A stretch of DNA of 6,165 nucleotides from an uncultured Coleofasciculus sp. (GCA_902805485.1 CADCTM010000918.1:1-6165), one strand, 5' to 3'. Counted from the first letter of the stretch, positions 1-6,141 are shown. Made by a program: numbers and translations. Notes: generated by a model from the letters alone, not told the origin.

Positions 1-139
1 GCCACAAATGCACCAAGTAACTTCCAATCGCTCTACAAATCAAGGTTTTGCAGGATTCTCACAGATAACCTCATGGTTCGCCCTCGTTGAGGCTTGAAGC
101 AGCCTAACTAATTGATCCCTGTTCAACCTACCTAATATC
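1..139. other. Non-coding flank downstream of the glycosyltransferase gene
   Basis: No convincing gene is visible in this stretch. A plus-strand frame is open from base 1 to a TGA at 88-90 (29 codons) and a minus-strand frame is open for a similar length, but neither resembles a protein I recognise. The only structure is the hairpin at 86-108, listed separately. Confidence 0.5.
86..108 (-). terminator. Weak hairpin downstream of the glycosyltransferase gene
   Basis: AGGCT (90-94) and AGCCT (101-105) form a perfect 5-bp stem around a 6-nt loop. GTT (86-88) and AAC (106-108) extend it by three pairs across one bulged G. It begins 32 bp beyond the glycosyltransferase stop codon. There is no T-rich tail on the minus strand, so an intrinsic terminator is only a possibility. 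Confidence 0.25.
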
Positions 140-1174
140 TCAACCCGCCTGGTCGCTATTCCTAACACCCTGTTCCACAACTTCCCGCACCCGATAAATT
201 GGTCTGCCTTGAGACTCGTGATAAGTTCGCATCATCAATTCACCCAATAAACCAAAACAAAATAACTGTACTCCCGTTAACAATAAAACCACTGCCAAAA
301 TTAATAAAGGGCGATTACCAATACTTTCTCCAAACCCCAACTTGAGAACAGTAAGATACAGTCCTAAACCGATTCCTGATGCCGTCGAAATAATTCCTAA
401 CAGCCCAAAAACGTGCATCGGGCGTGTGAGAAACTTCTTCATAAAAAAGACCGTAAGTAAATCCAGCACAACCCGGAAAGTACGCCCCAACCCATACTTA
501 CTTTGTCCATGACGGCGGGCATGGTGACGCACTGGTAATTCGGTAATTCTTGCGCCTTCAATAAACGCCAAAGCGGGTAAGAAGCGGTGTAATTCCCCGT
601 AGAGGTTCATGTCGGCAACTAATTCTGAGCGATAGGCTTTAAGAGAACAGCCGTAGTCATGGAGTTGTACGCCGGTCGTCTGGGCAATTAGCCAATTGGC
701 AATTTTTGAGGGTAGTAAACGAGTTAATGCCGCATCTTGGCGATTTTTGCGCCAACCACTCACCAAATCGTAGCCTTCTTCTAGCTTGGCAAGCAGCATC
801 GGTATGTCAGCAGGATCATTTTGCAAGTCACCATCCAATGTAACGATCGCATTTCCCCTAGCATAATTAAAGCCTGCTGCCATTGCCGCCGTTTGCCCGT
901 AGTTGCGCCGCAACAGTACGCCTCGCAGATGAGGGGTTTTTAGGGATAATTCTTTCAGCAGTTGAGCGGAACCATCTTGAGAACCATCATCCACACAAAT
1001 TAATTCGTAGTTCAATTGTGCCTGAGAAAGAGTCGTTGCGATCGCTTCAATCAGATGGGGCAAACTCTCCACTTCGTTGTAAATTGGCACAACTACTGAT
1101 ACTTCGGGTCTTGCTTCAATTGCCGCCAAATCTTGGGCGCTTGCTTGTAGTTGTTTAAGTAAAGAAATGTCCAT
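140..1174 (-). CDS. Family 2 glycosyltransferase, polyprenyl-phosphate (DPMS/GtrB-like) type, membrane-anchored
   Basis: The 344-aa protein has a GT-A nucleotide-sugar transferase domain followed by two hydrophobic helices. Visible motifs are VVVPIYNE (about 27-34), VDDGSQDGS (61-69), the DXD-like metal and nucleotide site in LDGDLQNDP (113-121), DYGCSLKAY (173-181) and the basic HGQSKYG segment (222-228). Membrane helices lie at about 253-278 and 288-312, and the tail GELMMRTYHESQGRPIY is typical of GtrB/ArnC-like enzymes. Such enzymes move a sugar from a UDP- or GDP-donor to undecaprenyl or dolichyl phosphate at the cytoplasmic face, making lipid-linked donors for envelope glycans or protein glycosylation. 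The sugar and lipid used here cannot be read from sequence. The ATG at 1174 is preceded directly by an in-frame TAG, so it is the first possible ATG; no clear Shine-Dalgarno sequence is visible. The 305-bp gap upstream suggests it is transcribed separately from proB. Confidence 0.9.
   Translation of the reverse strand: MDISLLKQLQASAQDLAAIEARPEVSVVVPIYNEVESLPHLIEAIATTLSQAQLNYELICVDDGSQDGSAQLLKELSLKTPHLRGVLLRRNYGQTAAMAAGFNYARGNAIVTLDGDLQNDPADIPMLLAKLEEGYDLVSGWRKNRQDAALTRLLPSKIANWLIAQTTGVQLHDYGCSLKAYRSELVADMNLYGELHRFLPALAFIEGARITELPVRHHARRHGQSKYGLGRTFRVVLDLLTVFFMKKFLTRPMHVFGLLGIISTASGIGLGLYLTVLKLGFGESIGNRPLLILAVVLLLTGVQLFCFGLLGELMMRTYHESQGRPIYRVREVVEQGVRNSDQAG
1038..1045. repeat. HIP1 octamer
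   Basis: This is a perfect GCGATCGC palindrome, the highly iterated HIP1 sequence of many cyanobacterial genomes, lying inside the glycosyltransferase gene. Confidence 0.9.
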
Positions 1175-1355
1175 CTAATGCGTCGGTGCGTGTAAATTTA
1201 GTTCGTATCTTGGTTAATTGGCAATCCTCTGCCGGAGAAGAATCACTGAGCAATGTTATCCCAACATTCACGACAGGATAATTAAGCGACTTCGCTTCAT
1301 CCCTCACAATTGAACACTATTTATGTCTCTTATTGCGATCGAGGCACTCCTGAAG

Positions 1356-1373
1356 AGTAATAGTAATAGTAAA
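1356..1373. repeat. Hexamer tandem repeat (AGTAAT x3, last unit imperfect)
   Basis: AGTAAT at 1356-1361 and 1362-1367 is followed by AGTAAA at 1368-1373. It lies in intergenic DNA between proB and the glycosyltransferase gene. No function is evident. Confidence 0.7.
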
Positions 1374-1427
1374 AGGAAACACAAGCGAAATTGTGGTGAT
1401 TCTAGGCATCTTCAGGAACTGTCCCAA

Positions 1428-1466
1428 GCACAATAATATCGTGCCCTGACCTGAATATTATTGTGC
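1428..1466 (-). terminator. 12-bp perfect inverted repeat just past the proB stop, possible terminator
   Basis: GCACAATAATAT (1428-1439) is the exact reverse complement of ATATTATTGTGC (1455-1466), with a 15-nt loop. It starts 13 bp after the proB stop codon on the minus strand, which fits a transcript-end hairpin. The stem is AT-rich and no T tract follows it on the minus strand, so it is not a textbook intrinsic terminator. It could instead protect the mRNA 3' end or be a remnant of a small repeat element. GTGCCCT also occurs as a direct repeat (1441-1447 and 1463-1469). Confidence 0.4.
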
Positions 1467-1479
1467 CCTTACCCTGTGT

Positions 1480-2592
1480 TCAGCTCAGAGCCAGATTATC
1501 TCGATGAATAACCGTTTCTGCGCCCGAATAGCCTAAAATCGCGGGAATTTCCTCAGATTGACGACCTCGAATCTGCTGGAGTTCATTACTGCTGTAGTTA
1601 ACAAGCCCTCTAGCAACTTCTACACCATTGCTGTCACACAACTGCACAGCATCTGATGAGCGAAAATTGCCTTCAATGCGGGTAATTCCAGCCGCTAACA
1701 GGGACTTACCTGATTTAACAATCGCGGCAATCGCTCCTTGATCCAGATAAAGCTTCCCACTTGGGACTAAACTGTGGGCAATCCAGCGTTTGCGAGCTTT
1801 GTCAGTCCGAGGTTGCGCCTCAAACTGGGTTCCCAAAGGTTCGCCTTGCAAGATTTTTTCAATGGTTTCCGGGCGTCGTCCTTCGGTGATTACTGTCCTA
1901 ACCCCGGCACTCGTGGCGATTCGGGCTGCGGCAATTTTAGTCACCATGCCACCCGTACCCCATTGAGAGCCGGATTCGCCCGTTTGTACCTGTAATTCTT
2001 CTAATTCCTCCATCCGATTCACTAAGGTAATTGGTTGGGCATCGGGGAAGGCACGAGGATCTGCTGAGTAAAGTCGGTCTACATCGGTGAGGATAAATAA
2101 CCAGTCGGCTTCAATTAAACTGGCTACCAAGGCGCTGAGAGTGTCGTTATCACCAAACTTTAGTTCCTCGACAGCTACGGTGTCGTTTTCATTGACTACG
2201 GGGATGACTCCCAGTTGTAGCAGTTCTTGGAACGTGGCGAAAGCATTGACGTAGCTGCTTCGTTGTACAAAATCGCGTCGGCTCAGGAGAACTTGAGCGA
2301 TCGGTTGAGAGAGACTGGTGAAAAAATCATCATATACTCGCATCAATCGCCCTTGACCGACTGCTGCAACGGCTTGTTTAAGTGCCATTGTTTGGGGGCG
2401 TGACTTTAATCCTAGCCGCGCACAGCCAATGCCGACAGCTCCAGAGGTAACTAGTACAACGCGATGACCTGAAGATCGCAGTTGGGTGAGCGTTTCAACT
2501 AGTTTGGCAATGGTTGAGATTGCTAGTTGACTTGTTGTAGGTTGAGTAAGGCTGGATGTACCAACTTTGACAACAATCGTTTGATTAGTCAT
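1480..2592 (-). CDS. proB: Glutamate 5-kinase
   Basis: ProB phosphorylates L-glutamate with ATP to gamma-glutamyl phosphate, the first and usually proline-inhibited step of proline synthesis, in the cytoplasm. The 370-aa length matches full ProB proteins with an amino-acid-kinase domain plus a C-terminal PUA domain. Motifs of the kinase domain are VVKVGTS (7-13, with Lys9), TSGAVGIG (49-56), NENDTV (134-139), FGDND (146-150), LTDVDRLY (168-175) and WGTGGMVTKI (211-220). The PUA part begins near residue 277 (GKLYLDQGAI) and includes SLLAAGI. ProA, which takes the next step, is not in this window. The start ATG lies inside a heptamer array instead of behind a visible Shine-Dalgarno sequence. 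The upstream intrinsic terminator suggests proB has its own promoter. No key residue looks altered, and the gene appears intact. Confidence 0.96.
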   Translation of the reverse strand: MTNQTIVVKVGTSSLTQPTTSQLAISTIAKLVETLTQLRSSGHRVVLVTSGAVGIGCARLGLKSRPQTMALKQAVAAVGQGRLMRVYDDFFTSLSQPIAQVLLSRRDFVQRSSYVNAFATFQELLQLGVIPVVNENDTVAVEELKFGDNDTLSALVASLIEADWLFILTDVDRLYSADPRAFPDAQPITLVNRMEELEELQVQTGESGSQWGTGGMVTKIAAARIATSAGVRTVITEGRRPETIEKILQGEPLGTQFEAQPRTDKARKRWIAHSLVPSGKLYLDQGAIAAIVKSGKSLLAAGITRIEGNFRSSDAVQLCDSNGVEVARGLVNYSSNELQQIRGRQSEEIPAILGYSGAETVIHRDNLALS

Positions 2593-2611
2593 TGGTCATT
2601 AGTCATTAGTC
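2584..2611. repeat. Heptamer tandem repeat (STRR-like) over the proB start codon
   Basis: Four consecutive 7-mers are present: ATTAGTC (2584-2590), ATTGGTC (2591-2597), ATTAGTC (2598-2604) and ATTAGTC (2605-2611). Three are identical and one differs by a single base. Short tandem heptamers of this sort (STRR) are known from filamentous cyanobacteria. On the minus strand each junction supplies an ATG, one of which is the proB start. Confidence 0.85.
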
Positions 2612-2748
2612 ACAATCGTTAACTCATCGGTTGCCTCAGTGGTCATTATGCTATCTCTTACATAATCTGGTGTTGCTGAAATCTTGCGCTGATTTTTAGT
2701 GTCGGGGTAATGTCATCACCTTGGCTCCGGCTGTGCTTACCCCTACTG

Positions 2749-2801
2749 CCCTAAAAAATTATAGAGCGCCTAGTTCCTATATTTTGGAAGCAGGCGCTCT
2801 A
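2749..2801 (-). terminator. Intrinsic terminator downstream of yqeG
   Basis: TAGAGCGCCT (2762-2771) and AGGCGCTCTA (2792-2801) form a perfect GC-rich 10-bp stem. A further TTCC/GGAA pairing (2774-2777 / 2786-2789) lies inside, closing an 8-nt loop after a small internal loop. Read on the minus strand, the stem is followed by TAATTTTTTAG, a good T tract. This is the classic rho-independent arrangement. It lies 115 bp past the yqeG stop codon and upstream of proB, so it should separate the two transcripts. Confidence 0.75.
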
Positions 2802-2804
2802 CAG

Positions 2805-2814
2805 AGATTAATCT
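2805..2814. repeat. 10-bp perfect palindrome
   Basis: AGATTAATCT is its own reverse complement and sits just beside the terminator stem in the yqeG-proB gap. It could be an operator-type site or chance in AT-rich DNA; nothing shows which. Confidence 0.4.
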
Positions 2815-2916
2815 TAGGTTTTATATATTTAGGGTCTTTATATCGGCTGACCCCATTTCAACCAAGATCTATACTGCCAGAAACTTTTGAGAGAACTGGT
2901 TTTCCTAATGTTTTCT

Positions 2917-3480
2917 TTATATTTCCGTTTGTCTTGATTCATCAGGTTTCTTGAAGTTATGTTGCACTGCCGTAAGGGGCACCCCTAAAGCTTGAGACAC
3001 CCAAACTTCAAAGTCACGGGTTGGGTTGGAGGGGTTAGTAATACCAGGATCGAGCATCGGTTCAACAAGAATGGTGAACATTCCTAGGCGGTTGCCTGCC
3101 AGGACATCGGTGAATAAGCGATCGCCTACCATTGCCACCTGTTCCACGGGAAGATTCATCGCTTGGGCGGCTTTTTTCAACTTTCGTCGCGAAGGCTTAC
3201 GTGCCCCTAGCATATAGGGCAAATTAAGGGAATTCGCAATACTACTGATCCGAGCTTGACTGAGGTTATTACTCACCAGCCATACTGAGGCAACAGGTTT
3301 GATTTGCTCCACCCACTGCCTCATTTCATCAGATGCTTGAGCGACTCTCAAGGGCACGAGAGTATCATCAACATCCAGCACTAAACCCTTGAGCTGATAA
3401 TGCTGTAGGATATCTGGGGTCAGACTTAATATTGGCCCCCCAAGAATTAGGTCAGGTTGTAAGTTTGTAATCCAAGACAT
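2917..3480 (-). CDS. yqeG: YqeG family HAD-IIIA-type phosphatase
   Basis: This 187-aa cytoplasmic protein has the haloacid-dehalogenase phosphatase motifs in order. Motif I is DVDDTL at residues 36-41 (nucleophile Asp36, acid/base Asp38), motif II is VSNN (69-72, Ser70), motif III is the lysine in ARKPSRR (Lys95), and motif IV is GDRLFTD (119-125, Asp120 and Asp125). The short spacing without a large cap, plus the N-terminal LQPD and 'lkGLVLDVDDTL' pattern, match the YqeG/GEP4-like branch. The yeast relative GEP4 dephosphorylates phosphatidylglycerophosphate, but bacterial YqeG substrates are generally unassigned, so the substrate here is open. The C-terminal 20 or so residues (after about 165) look like a loosely conserved tail. 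It follows mltG after 206 bp, where a candidate promoter lies, and ends before an intrinsic terminator. The ATG at 3480 has no clear Shine-Dalgarno sequence. Confidence 0.92.
   Translation of the reverse strand: MSWITNLQPDLILGGPILSLTPDILQHYQLKGLVLDVDDTLVPLRVAQASDEMRQWVEQIKPVASVWLVSNNLSQARISSIANSLNLPYMLGARKPSRRKLKKAAQAMNLPVEQVAMVGDRLFTDVLAGNRLGMFTILVEPMLDPGITNPSNPTRDFEVWVSQALGVPLTAVQHNFKKPDESRQTEI
3118..3125. repeat. HIP1 octamer
   Basis: A perfect GCGATCGC lies inside yqeG, overlapping the codons for the GDR phosphatase motif IV. Confidence 0.9.
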
Positions 3481-3541
3481 CAGTAGTTAGTTGCCGTAAG
3501 CTTGCTTTTTTGTCGGCCAAAGGGCTGGCAATTTGACAGGT

Positions 3542-3557
3542 TTATCTTGTTATCTTG
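3542..3557. repeat. 8-bp perfect tandem duplication
   Basis: TTATCTTG is repeated exactly twice (3542-3549 and 3550-3557) in the mltG-yqeG gap. It overlaps the candidate -10 box of yqeG. Confidence 0.6.
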
Positions 3558-3577
3558 ATCGCCCTTGCCTTTGTCTA
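3549..3577 (-). promoter_or_regulatory. Candidate sigma-70-type promoter for yqeG
   Basis: On the minus strand TAGACA (3572-3577, five of six matches to TTGACA) is followed after exactly 17 bp by GATAAC (3549-3554, four of six matches to TATAAT). This would give a 5' leader of about 60 nt before the yqeG ATG. Such matches occur by chance, so the call rests mostly on position. Confidence 0.3.
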
Positions 3578-3686
3578 GGGTACTGCCGTATAGGGTTGAG
3601 TGTCCTCAGTTAATACTCGCAATTTAGCCACTTATGCTTGAGCAGATTAATTACTGAAGTTTGCCGCACTAAGTAACATTTCTTAA

Positions 3687-4784
3687 TTAACTAGAAGGAG
3701 ATGGCTTGGGCTGGGCTTCCACTTGTTTACGAATTGCCAATTGAGCGGCTTGGTGGGCGGCTAAAGTTTTACTAAAAAAGTGAGTGCCGTCGTACCGGGC
3801 AACAAAAAAGAGATAATCCGTATTTTCAGGATACAGAGAGGCCTTCAAGCTAGCTATACCCGGACTGGCAATTGGGGTAGGTGGTAGTCCTGGGTTGAGG
3901 TAGGTGTTGTAAGGAGAAGGCGTTCTTACCTGAGCATAGGTTAGAGGCTGGTCAACAGTTTGTCGAATACCCAGCCCATACTCAACCGTTGGATCGGTTT
4001 CTAACCTCATTCCTTGCCGCAAACGGGCGGTAAAAACACCGGCAATGCGGGGACGTTCAGCAGGAATTACGGCTTCTTTTTCGACGATACTGGCTAATGT
4101 TACCCACTGAGCGAGGTTGAGTTTGGTTTGTTTTTGCCCTTGTTGATAAATCGGCAGTCCCACTTGCTCAAAGCGGTTGAGCATTTGCTCGATGACTTGT
4201 TGGGGAGAAACGCGATCGCTTGACAACTGATAAGTATCTGGGTATAAATACCCTTCCAGGTGAGGGATACCATCTGGCAACCAAGGGTACTTGTCTTTGG
4301 GAATTTGAGTCACTGCTGTGAGAAATTCCTCAGCTTTGAAATACCCCAAAGATTCAAAGTAGGTTGCCATCTGCGTCAGTGACCACCCTTCGGGAACCGT
4401 GAAGGAAAGCTGCATCACTTCACCCGCCCAAATTTTTTCGGCGATGGACGAAAGTGGCTCAGTGGGCGACAGCTTGTAGGTTCCGGCTTTATAGCCACCT
4501 TCGCGGTTTTGTAGTTTTAGCCAATACGTCCAAAGTCTCCAAGCATGGGAGGAACGGATCAAACCCTCCGCTTCCAGGTTTTGACCAATTTGCTGCGCCC
4601 CGGTTCCTGGAGGGATTTGAATTTGTACCGCTTTTTTGACTTCCGAGTTAGAGGAGCGGTCTGAAGAGGGTGGTGACTGCACCCAACTCCACCACGCCCA
4701 GCCTTGCCATGCACAAACGCCCAATGTTAGTGGCAACAGGACAAGATAAAATGACCACTTAGAGATGCTTCTAACAGCTTTCAT
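3687..4784 (-). CDS. mltG: Endolytic transglycosylase MltG (YceG-like)
   Basis: MltG cleaves glycan strands of nascent peptidoglycan inside the chain, leaving a 1,6-anhydro-MurNAc end, and is thought to limit strand length by ending polymerisation. The 365-aa protein starts with a short cytoplasmic stretch and one hydrophobic signal anchor (about residues 11-34), placing the rest in the periplasm. A linker rich in Ser/Pro precedes a LysM-like region (about 52-130). The YceG catalytic part shows LEGYLYPDTY (177-186), ASIVEKEA (231-238) with the conserved glutamates 235 and 237 that include the family's catalytic Glu, GMRLETDPTVEYG (258-270), SPYNTY (290-295) and GLPPTPIASPG (299-309). The start at 4784 gives a sensible anchor, though no strong Shine-Dalgarno sequence is visible. 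It begins 62 bp after the DUF3727 gene, so the two are probably one transcript. The C-terminal tail is Pro/Ser-rich. All family motifs are present. Confidence 0.95.
   Translation of the reverse strand: MKAVRSISKWSFYLVLLPLTLGVCAWQGWAWWSWVQSPPSSDRSSNSEVKKAVQIQIPPGTGAQQIGQNLEAEGLIRSSHAWRLWTYWLKLQNREGGYKAGTYKLSPTEPLSSIAEKIWAGEVMQLSFTVPEGWSLTQMATYFESLGYFKAEEFLTAVTQIPKDKYPWLPDGIPHLEGYLYPDTYQLSSDRVSPQQVIEQMLNRFEQVGLPIYQQGQKQTKLNLAQWVTLASIVEKEAVIPAERPRIAGVFTARLRQGMRLETDPTVEYGLGIRQTVDQPLTYAQVRTPSPYNTYLNPGLPPTPIASPGIASLKASLYPENTDYLFFVARYDGTHFFSKTLAAHQAAQLAIRKQVEAQPKPSPSS
4212..4219. repeat. HIP1 octamer
   Basis: A perfect GCGATCGC lies inside mltG. Confidence 0.9.
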
Positions 4785-4846
4785 GAGTTGGTGCAGTAAA
4801 CAACCACTCTCCCTTCACACTTTGATATATGAGCGCGAAACGAGTG

Positions 4847-5440
4847 TTACTCTTCATCGAGATCGTTAAACAGCCATTCATTAAGAATGGGCTGCACTTT
4901 TTGAATTTCCTCTGGTGAGAGGAGTTCCGCTTGACCTGCTTTGTTCCGTTTTGCGGGAAATAGCAGAGGATCGAGGGGAGTGTAAACTTCGTACTTTTGT
5001 TCTTCATGATAGAAGCTCGCAAGAAACATCAGCTCCTCCGGCTCAAGTTTGACATCATCCTCTTCAATTTCAATTGTGAGAATGTCATCCTCGTCCACAT
5101 CATCCATCGATGGGAGTTCACCCGCGACAGTTAGTGTAAAGGCAGTACGCTTTAGGACGAGATTTTGCTCGGCGAGAACCGCTTGGGCATCCGAGAAAAC
5201 TAGGTCAATCTCAGCATCGTCTTCGAGGAGGGTAGCGTCAGTTGACTCTTCGTCTTCCTCGTCATCCCAGGCGACAATTTCTACGGGTGTGTCCACAGGC
5301 ATAAGCAGAAGGTATTCGGAACCTTCTACGTCTAGGGAATGCTCAATGGAACAATTCAAGTGTCGCCCGGATTCATCTGTCAGAGTGACGAACTCGTTAC
5401 TGGAATGCCCATTCTCTTGGGGTAATTCAGATGAGAACAT
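4847..5440 (-). CDS. DUF3727 (DUF1292-like) acidic protein of unknown function
   Basis: This 197-aa protein has no signal peptide or membrane segment and is probably soluble in the cytoplasm. Its N-terminal part (about 15-58: EFVTLTDESGR... to EIVAW) resembles the small DUF1292 fold, and the rest matches the DUF3727 pattern I know from cyanobacteria and plant plastids, ending in the LDPLLFPAKR and 'LLSPEEIQKVQPILNEWL' regions. It is strikingly acidic: I count 53 Asp/Glu against 9 Lys/Arg, with dense clusters at 59-79 and 112-129. No catalytic motif is visible and the function is unknown. A promoter is visible about 60 bp upstream, and mltG follows after 62 bp, which points to shared expression and perhaps a link to envelope growth. 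The ATG at 5440 is the first reasonable start; there is no obvious Shine-Dalgarno sequence. Confidence 0.85.
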   Translation of the reverse strand: MFSSELPQENGHSSNEFVTLTDESGRHLNCSIEHSLDVEGSEYLLLMPVDTPVEIVAWDDEEDEESTDATLLEDDAEIDLVFSDAQAVLAEQNLVLKRTAFTLTVAGELPSMDDVDEDDILTIEIEEDDVKLEPEELMFLASFYHEEQKYEVYTPLDPLLFPAKRNKAGQAELLSPEEIQKVQPILNEWLFNDLDEE

Positions 5441-5496
5441 GGCAGATTATGCTTCTATCAAGACTCTTAGGGGATAGGGAAACCGCCAACCTCACC

Positions 5497-5525
5497 GTTA
5501 TAATACGCTGGGGAGTAGGTCGCAA
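5497..5525 (-). promoter_or_regulatory. Candidate sigma-70-type promoter for the DUF3727-mltG unit
   Basis: On the minus strand TTGCGA (5520-5525) is followed after exactly 17 bp by TATAAC (5497-5502, five of six matches to TATAAT). An overlapping TATTAT just upstream is a second possible -10 box. Transcription would start near 5490, giving a leader of about 50 nt before the DUF3727 ATG. The terminator-like hairpin at 5578-5614 lies directly upstream, which fits a transcript boundary here. Confidence 0.5.
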
Positions 5526-5577
5526 ACATCAGGATATCACGGCATAGGATTCGGAAATCACCGTTCTTGAGTCTGGT

Positions 5578-5614
5578 ATAAAAATTAAAACAAGACTGCT
5601 CGATTAATCCAGTC
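5578..5614 (-). terminator. Probable intrinsic terminator of the GH13-type gene
   Basis: GACTG (5594-5598) and CAGTC (5610-5614) form a 5-bp stem. The loop contains the palindrome GATTAATC (5602-5609). Read on the minus strand, the stem is followed by TTGTTTTAATTTTTATA, a clear T-rich tail. It begins about 35 bp after the GH13 stop codon. The stem is short, so it may be a weak terminator. Confidence 0.45.
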
Positions 5615-5649
5615 AGCGCTTAACTTGTATGACTATCCAGAATACAACT

Positions 5650-6141
5650 TCAGTTCTGGGGTAGATCTGTTTCTAAAACAAGTATGCGTGCTTCGTATTC
5701 TGCCAGATCTATGCTCATTTCTCTCTCCCCAGCTTCGACTGCATCGCCGCTTATCGAGTCGTGCCAGATACCAGCTTTGGGAAAATGGGGGATATGGTAT
5801 TGCGGTAAGACGCTATCTGAGAAGTTTGCCACTACGACTACACGGGAGCCTTGCTCCTGCCAACGGGTGTAGGCTAGCACTTTAGCCTCTGGATTTTCAT
5901 GAAAAAAGTCAATGTTGCTGCTAGAAAGAGCAGGATTTTGCTTACGTAGAGCAATCAGTTTTTTGTAATATTCAAATAAATCCTGATTCAACTCTTTTTC
6001 TAATAACGTCCAAGCAATTTTTTTTGGTTGAGTGACTGTTTTACTTTTGCCCTTGTGTTCACCGAACTCTTCGCCCATCCAAAGCATTGGCACACCCCTT
6101 GCCGTCATTAATAGAACAGCGGCTAATTTGGCGCGTCTAAT
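5650..6141 (-). pseudogene. GH13 alpha-amylase/branching-enzyme-like protein, C-terminal fragment (broken at 5' end)
   Basis: The readable protein runs from an in-frame TAG at 6142-6144 to TGA at 5650. Family-like sequence starts right after that stop: RRAKLAAVLL, then (numbering from the ATG at 6108) GVPMLWMGEEFGE at 6-17, IAWTLL at 31-36, YYKKLIALRKQNPAL at 47-61, and a C-terminal beta-sandwich domain with VVVVANFSD (90-98) and DLAEYEARILVLE (134-146). This is the end of the TIM barrel plus domain C of GH13 enzymes acting on glycogen-like alpha-glucans. All four conserved GH13 regions carrying the catalytic Asp, Glu and Asp lie upstream and are missing here, so this piece alone could not be catalytic. 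Homology extends 11 codons before the first ATG and stops abruptly at the TAG, and neither other frame in the last 25 bp looks like GH13. I infer a truncated or interrupted gene. The C-terminus looks natural. A frameshift with the rest beyond the edge is the alternative. Confidence 0.7.

Larger units (their letters stand above)
1175..1479. other. 305-bp proB-glycosyltransferase intergenic region with several small inverted repeats
   Basis: No gene is supported here. Reading upward, it holds a 6-bp inverted pair TTATCC (1256-1261) / GGATAA (1276-1281); the near-palindrome AAGCGA-ct-TCGCTT (1284-1297); a hexamer run AGTAAT-AGTAAT-AGTAAA (1356-1373); the hairpin CACAA-gcgaaa-TTGTG (1380-1395); and the long inverted repeat at 1428-1466. 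A promoter for the glycosyltransferase should lie here. TTGTGA followed 17 bp later by CTTAAT on the minus strand (1281-1309) is only a weak match, so I do not call it. Confidence 0.6.
2593..2916. other. 324-bp yqeG-proB intergenic region
   Basis: No gene is supported. From the proB side it holds the heptamer array, about 140 bp of unremarkable sequence where a proB promoter is expected, the yqeG terminator (2749-2801), the perfect palindrome AGATTAATCT (2805-2814), and a small GGGTC/GACCC pair (2832-2836 / 2849-2853) in AT-rich DNA. On the minus strand CATAAT occurs about 55 bp upstream of the proB ATG, but without a good -35 box, so no promoter is called. Confidence 0.6.

Noticed and set aside
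1..90. Possible 3' end of a plus-strand gene entering from the left edge
   Set aside because: Only 29 codons are open and the translated piece shows no recognisable motif; too little to support a gene.
883..1158. Plus-strand open frame of 91 codons opposite the glycosyltransferase
   Set aside because: It is antisense to conserved GT2 motifs with no family resemblance or start signal.
2584..2611. CRISPR-like or phage attachment repeat
   Set aside because: The units are contiguous heptamers without spacers and no integrase or cas gene is present, so a simple tandem repeat is the better reading.
2721..2954. Plus-strand open frame of 77 codons from a TTG start in the yqeG-proB gap
   Set aside because: It runs through the terminator hairpin and palindrome and into the yqeG 3' end, has only a TTG start, and its product resembles no family I know. 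Most likely a chance open frame.
4771..5022. Minus-strand open frame of 83 codons overlapping DUF3727 and mltG
   Set aside because: It is out of frame over the DUF3727 gene and has no recognisable features, while the DUF3727 frame is clearly the real one.
5049..5477. Plus-strand open frame of 142 codons rich in serine
   Set aside because: It is antisense to the DUF3727 gene; the serine runs are the complement of Asp/Glu codon clusters, so it is a shadow.
5625..5885. Plus-strand frames opposite the GH13 fragment
   Set aside because: Both frames here are antisense to recognisable GH13 domain C sequence and have no features of their own.
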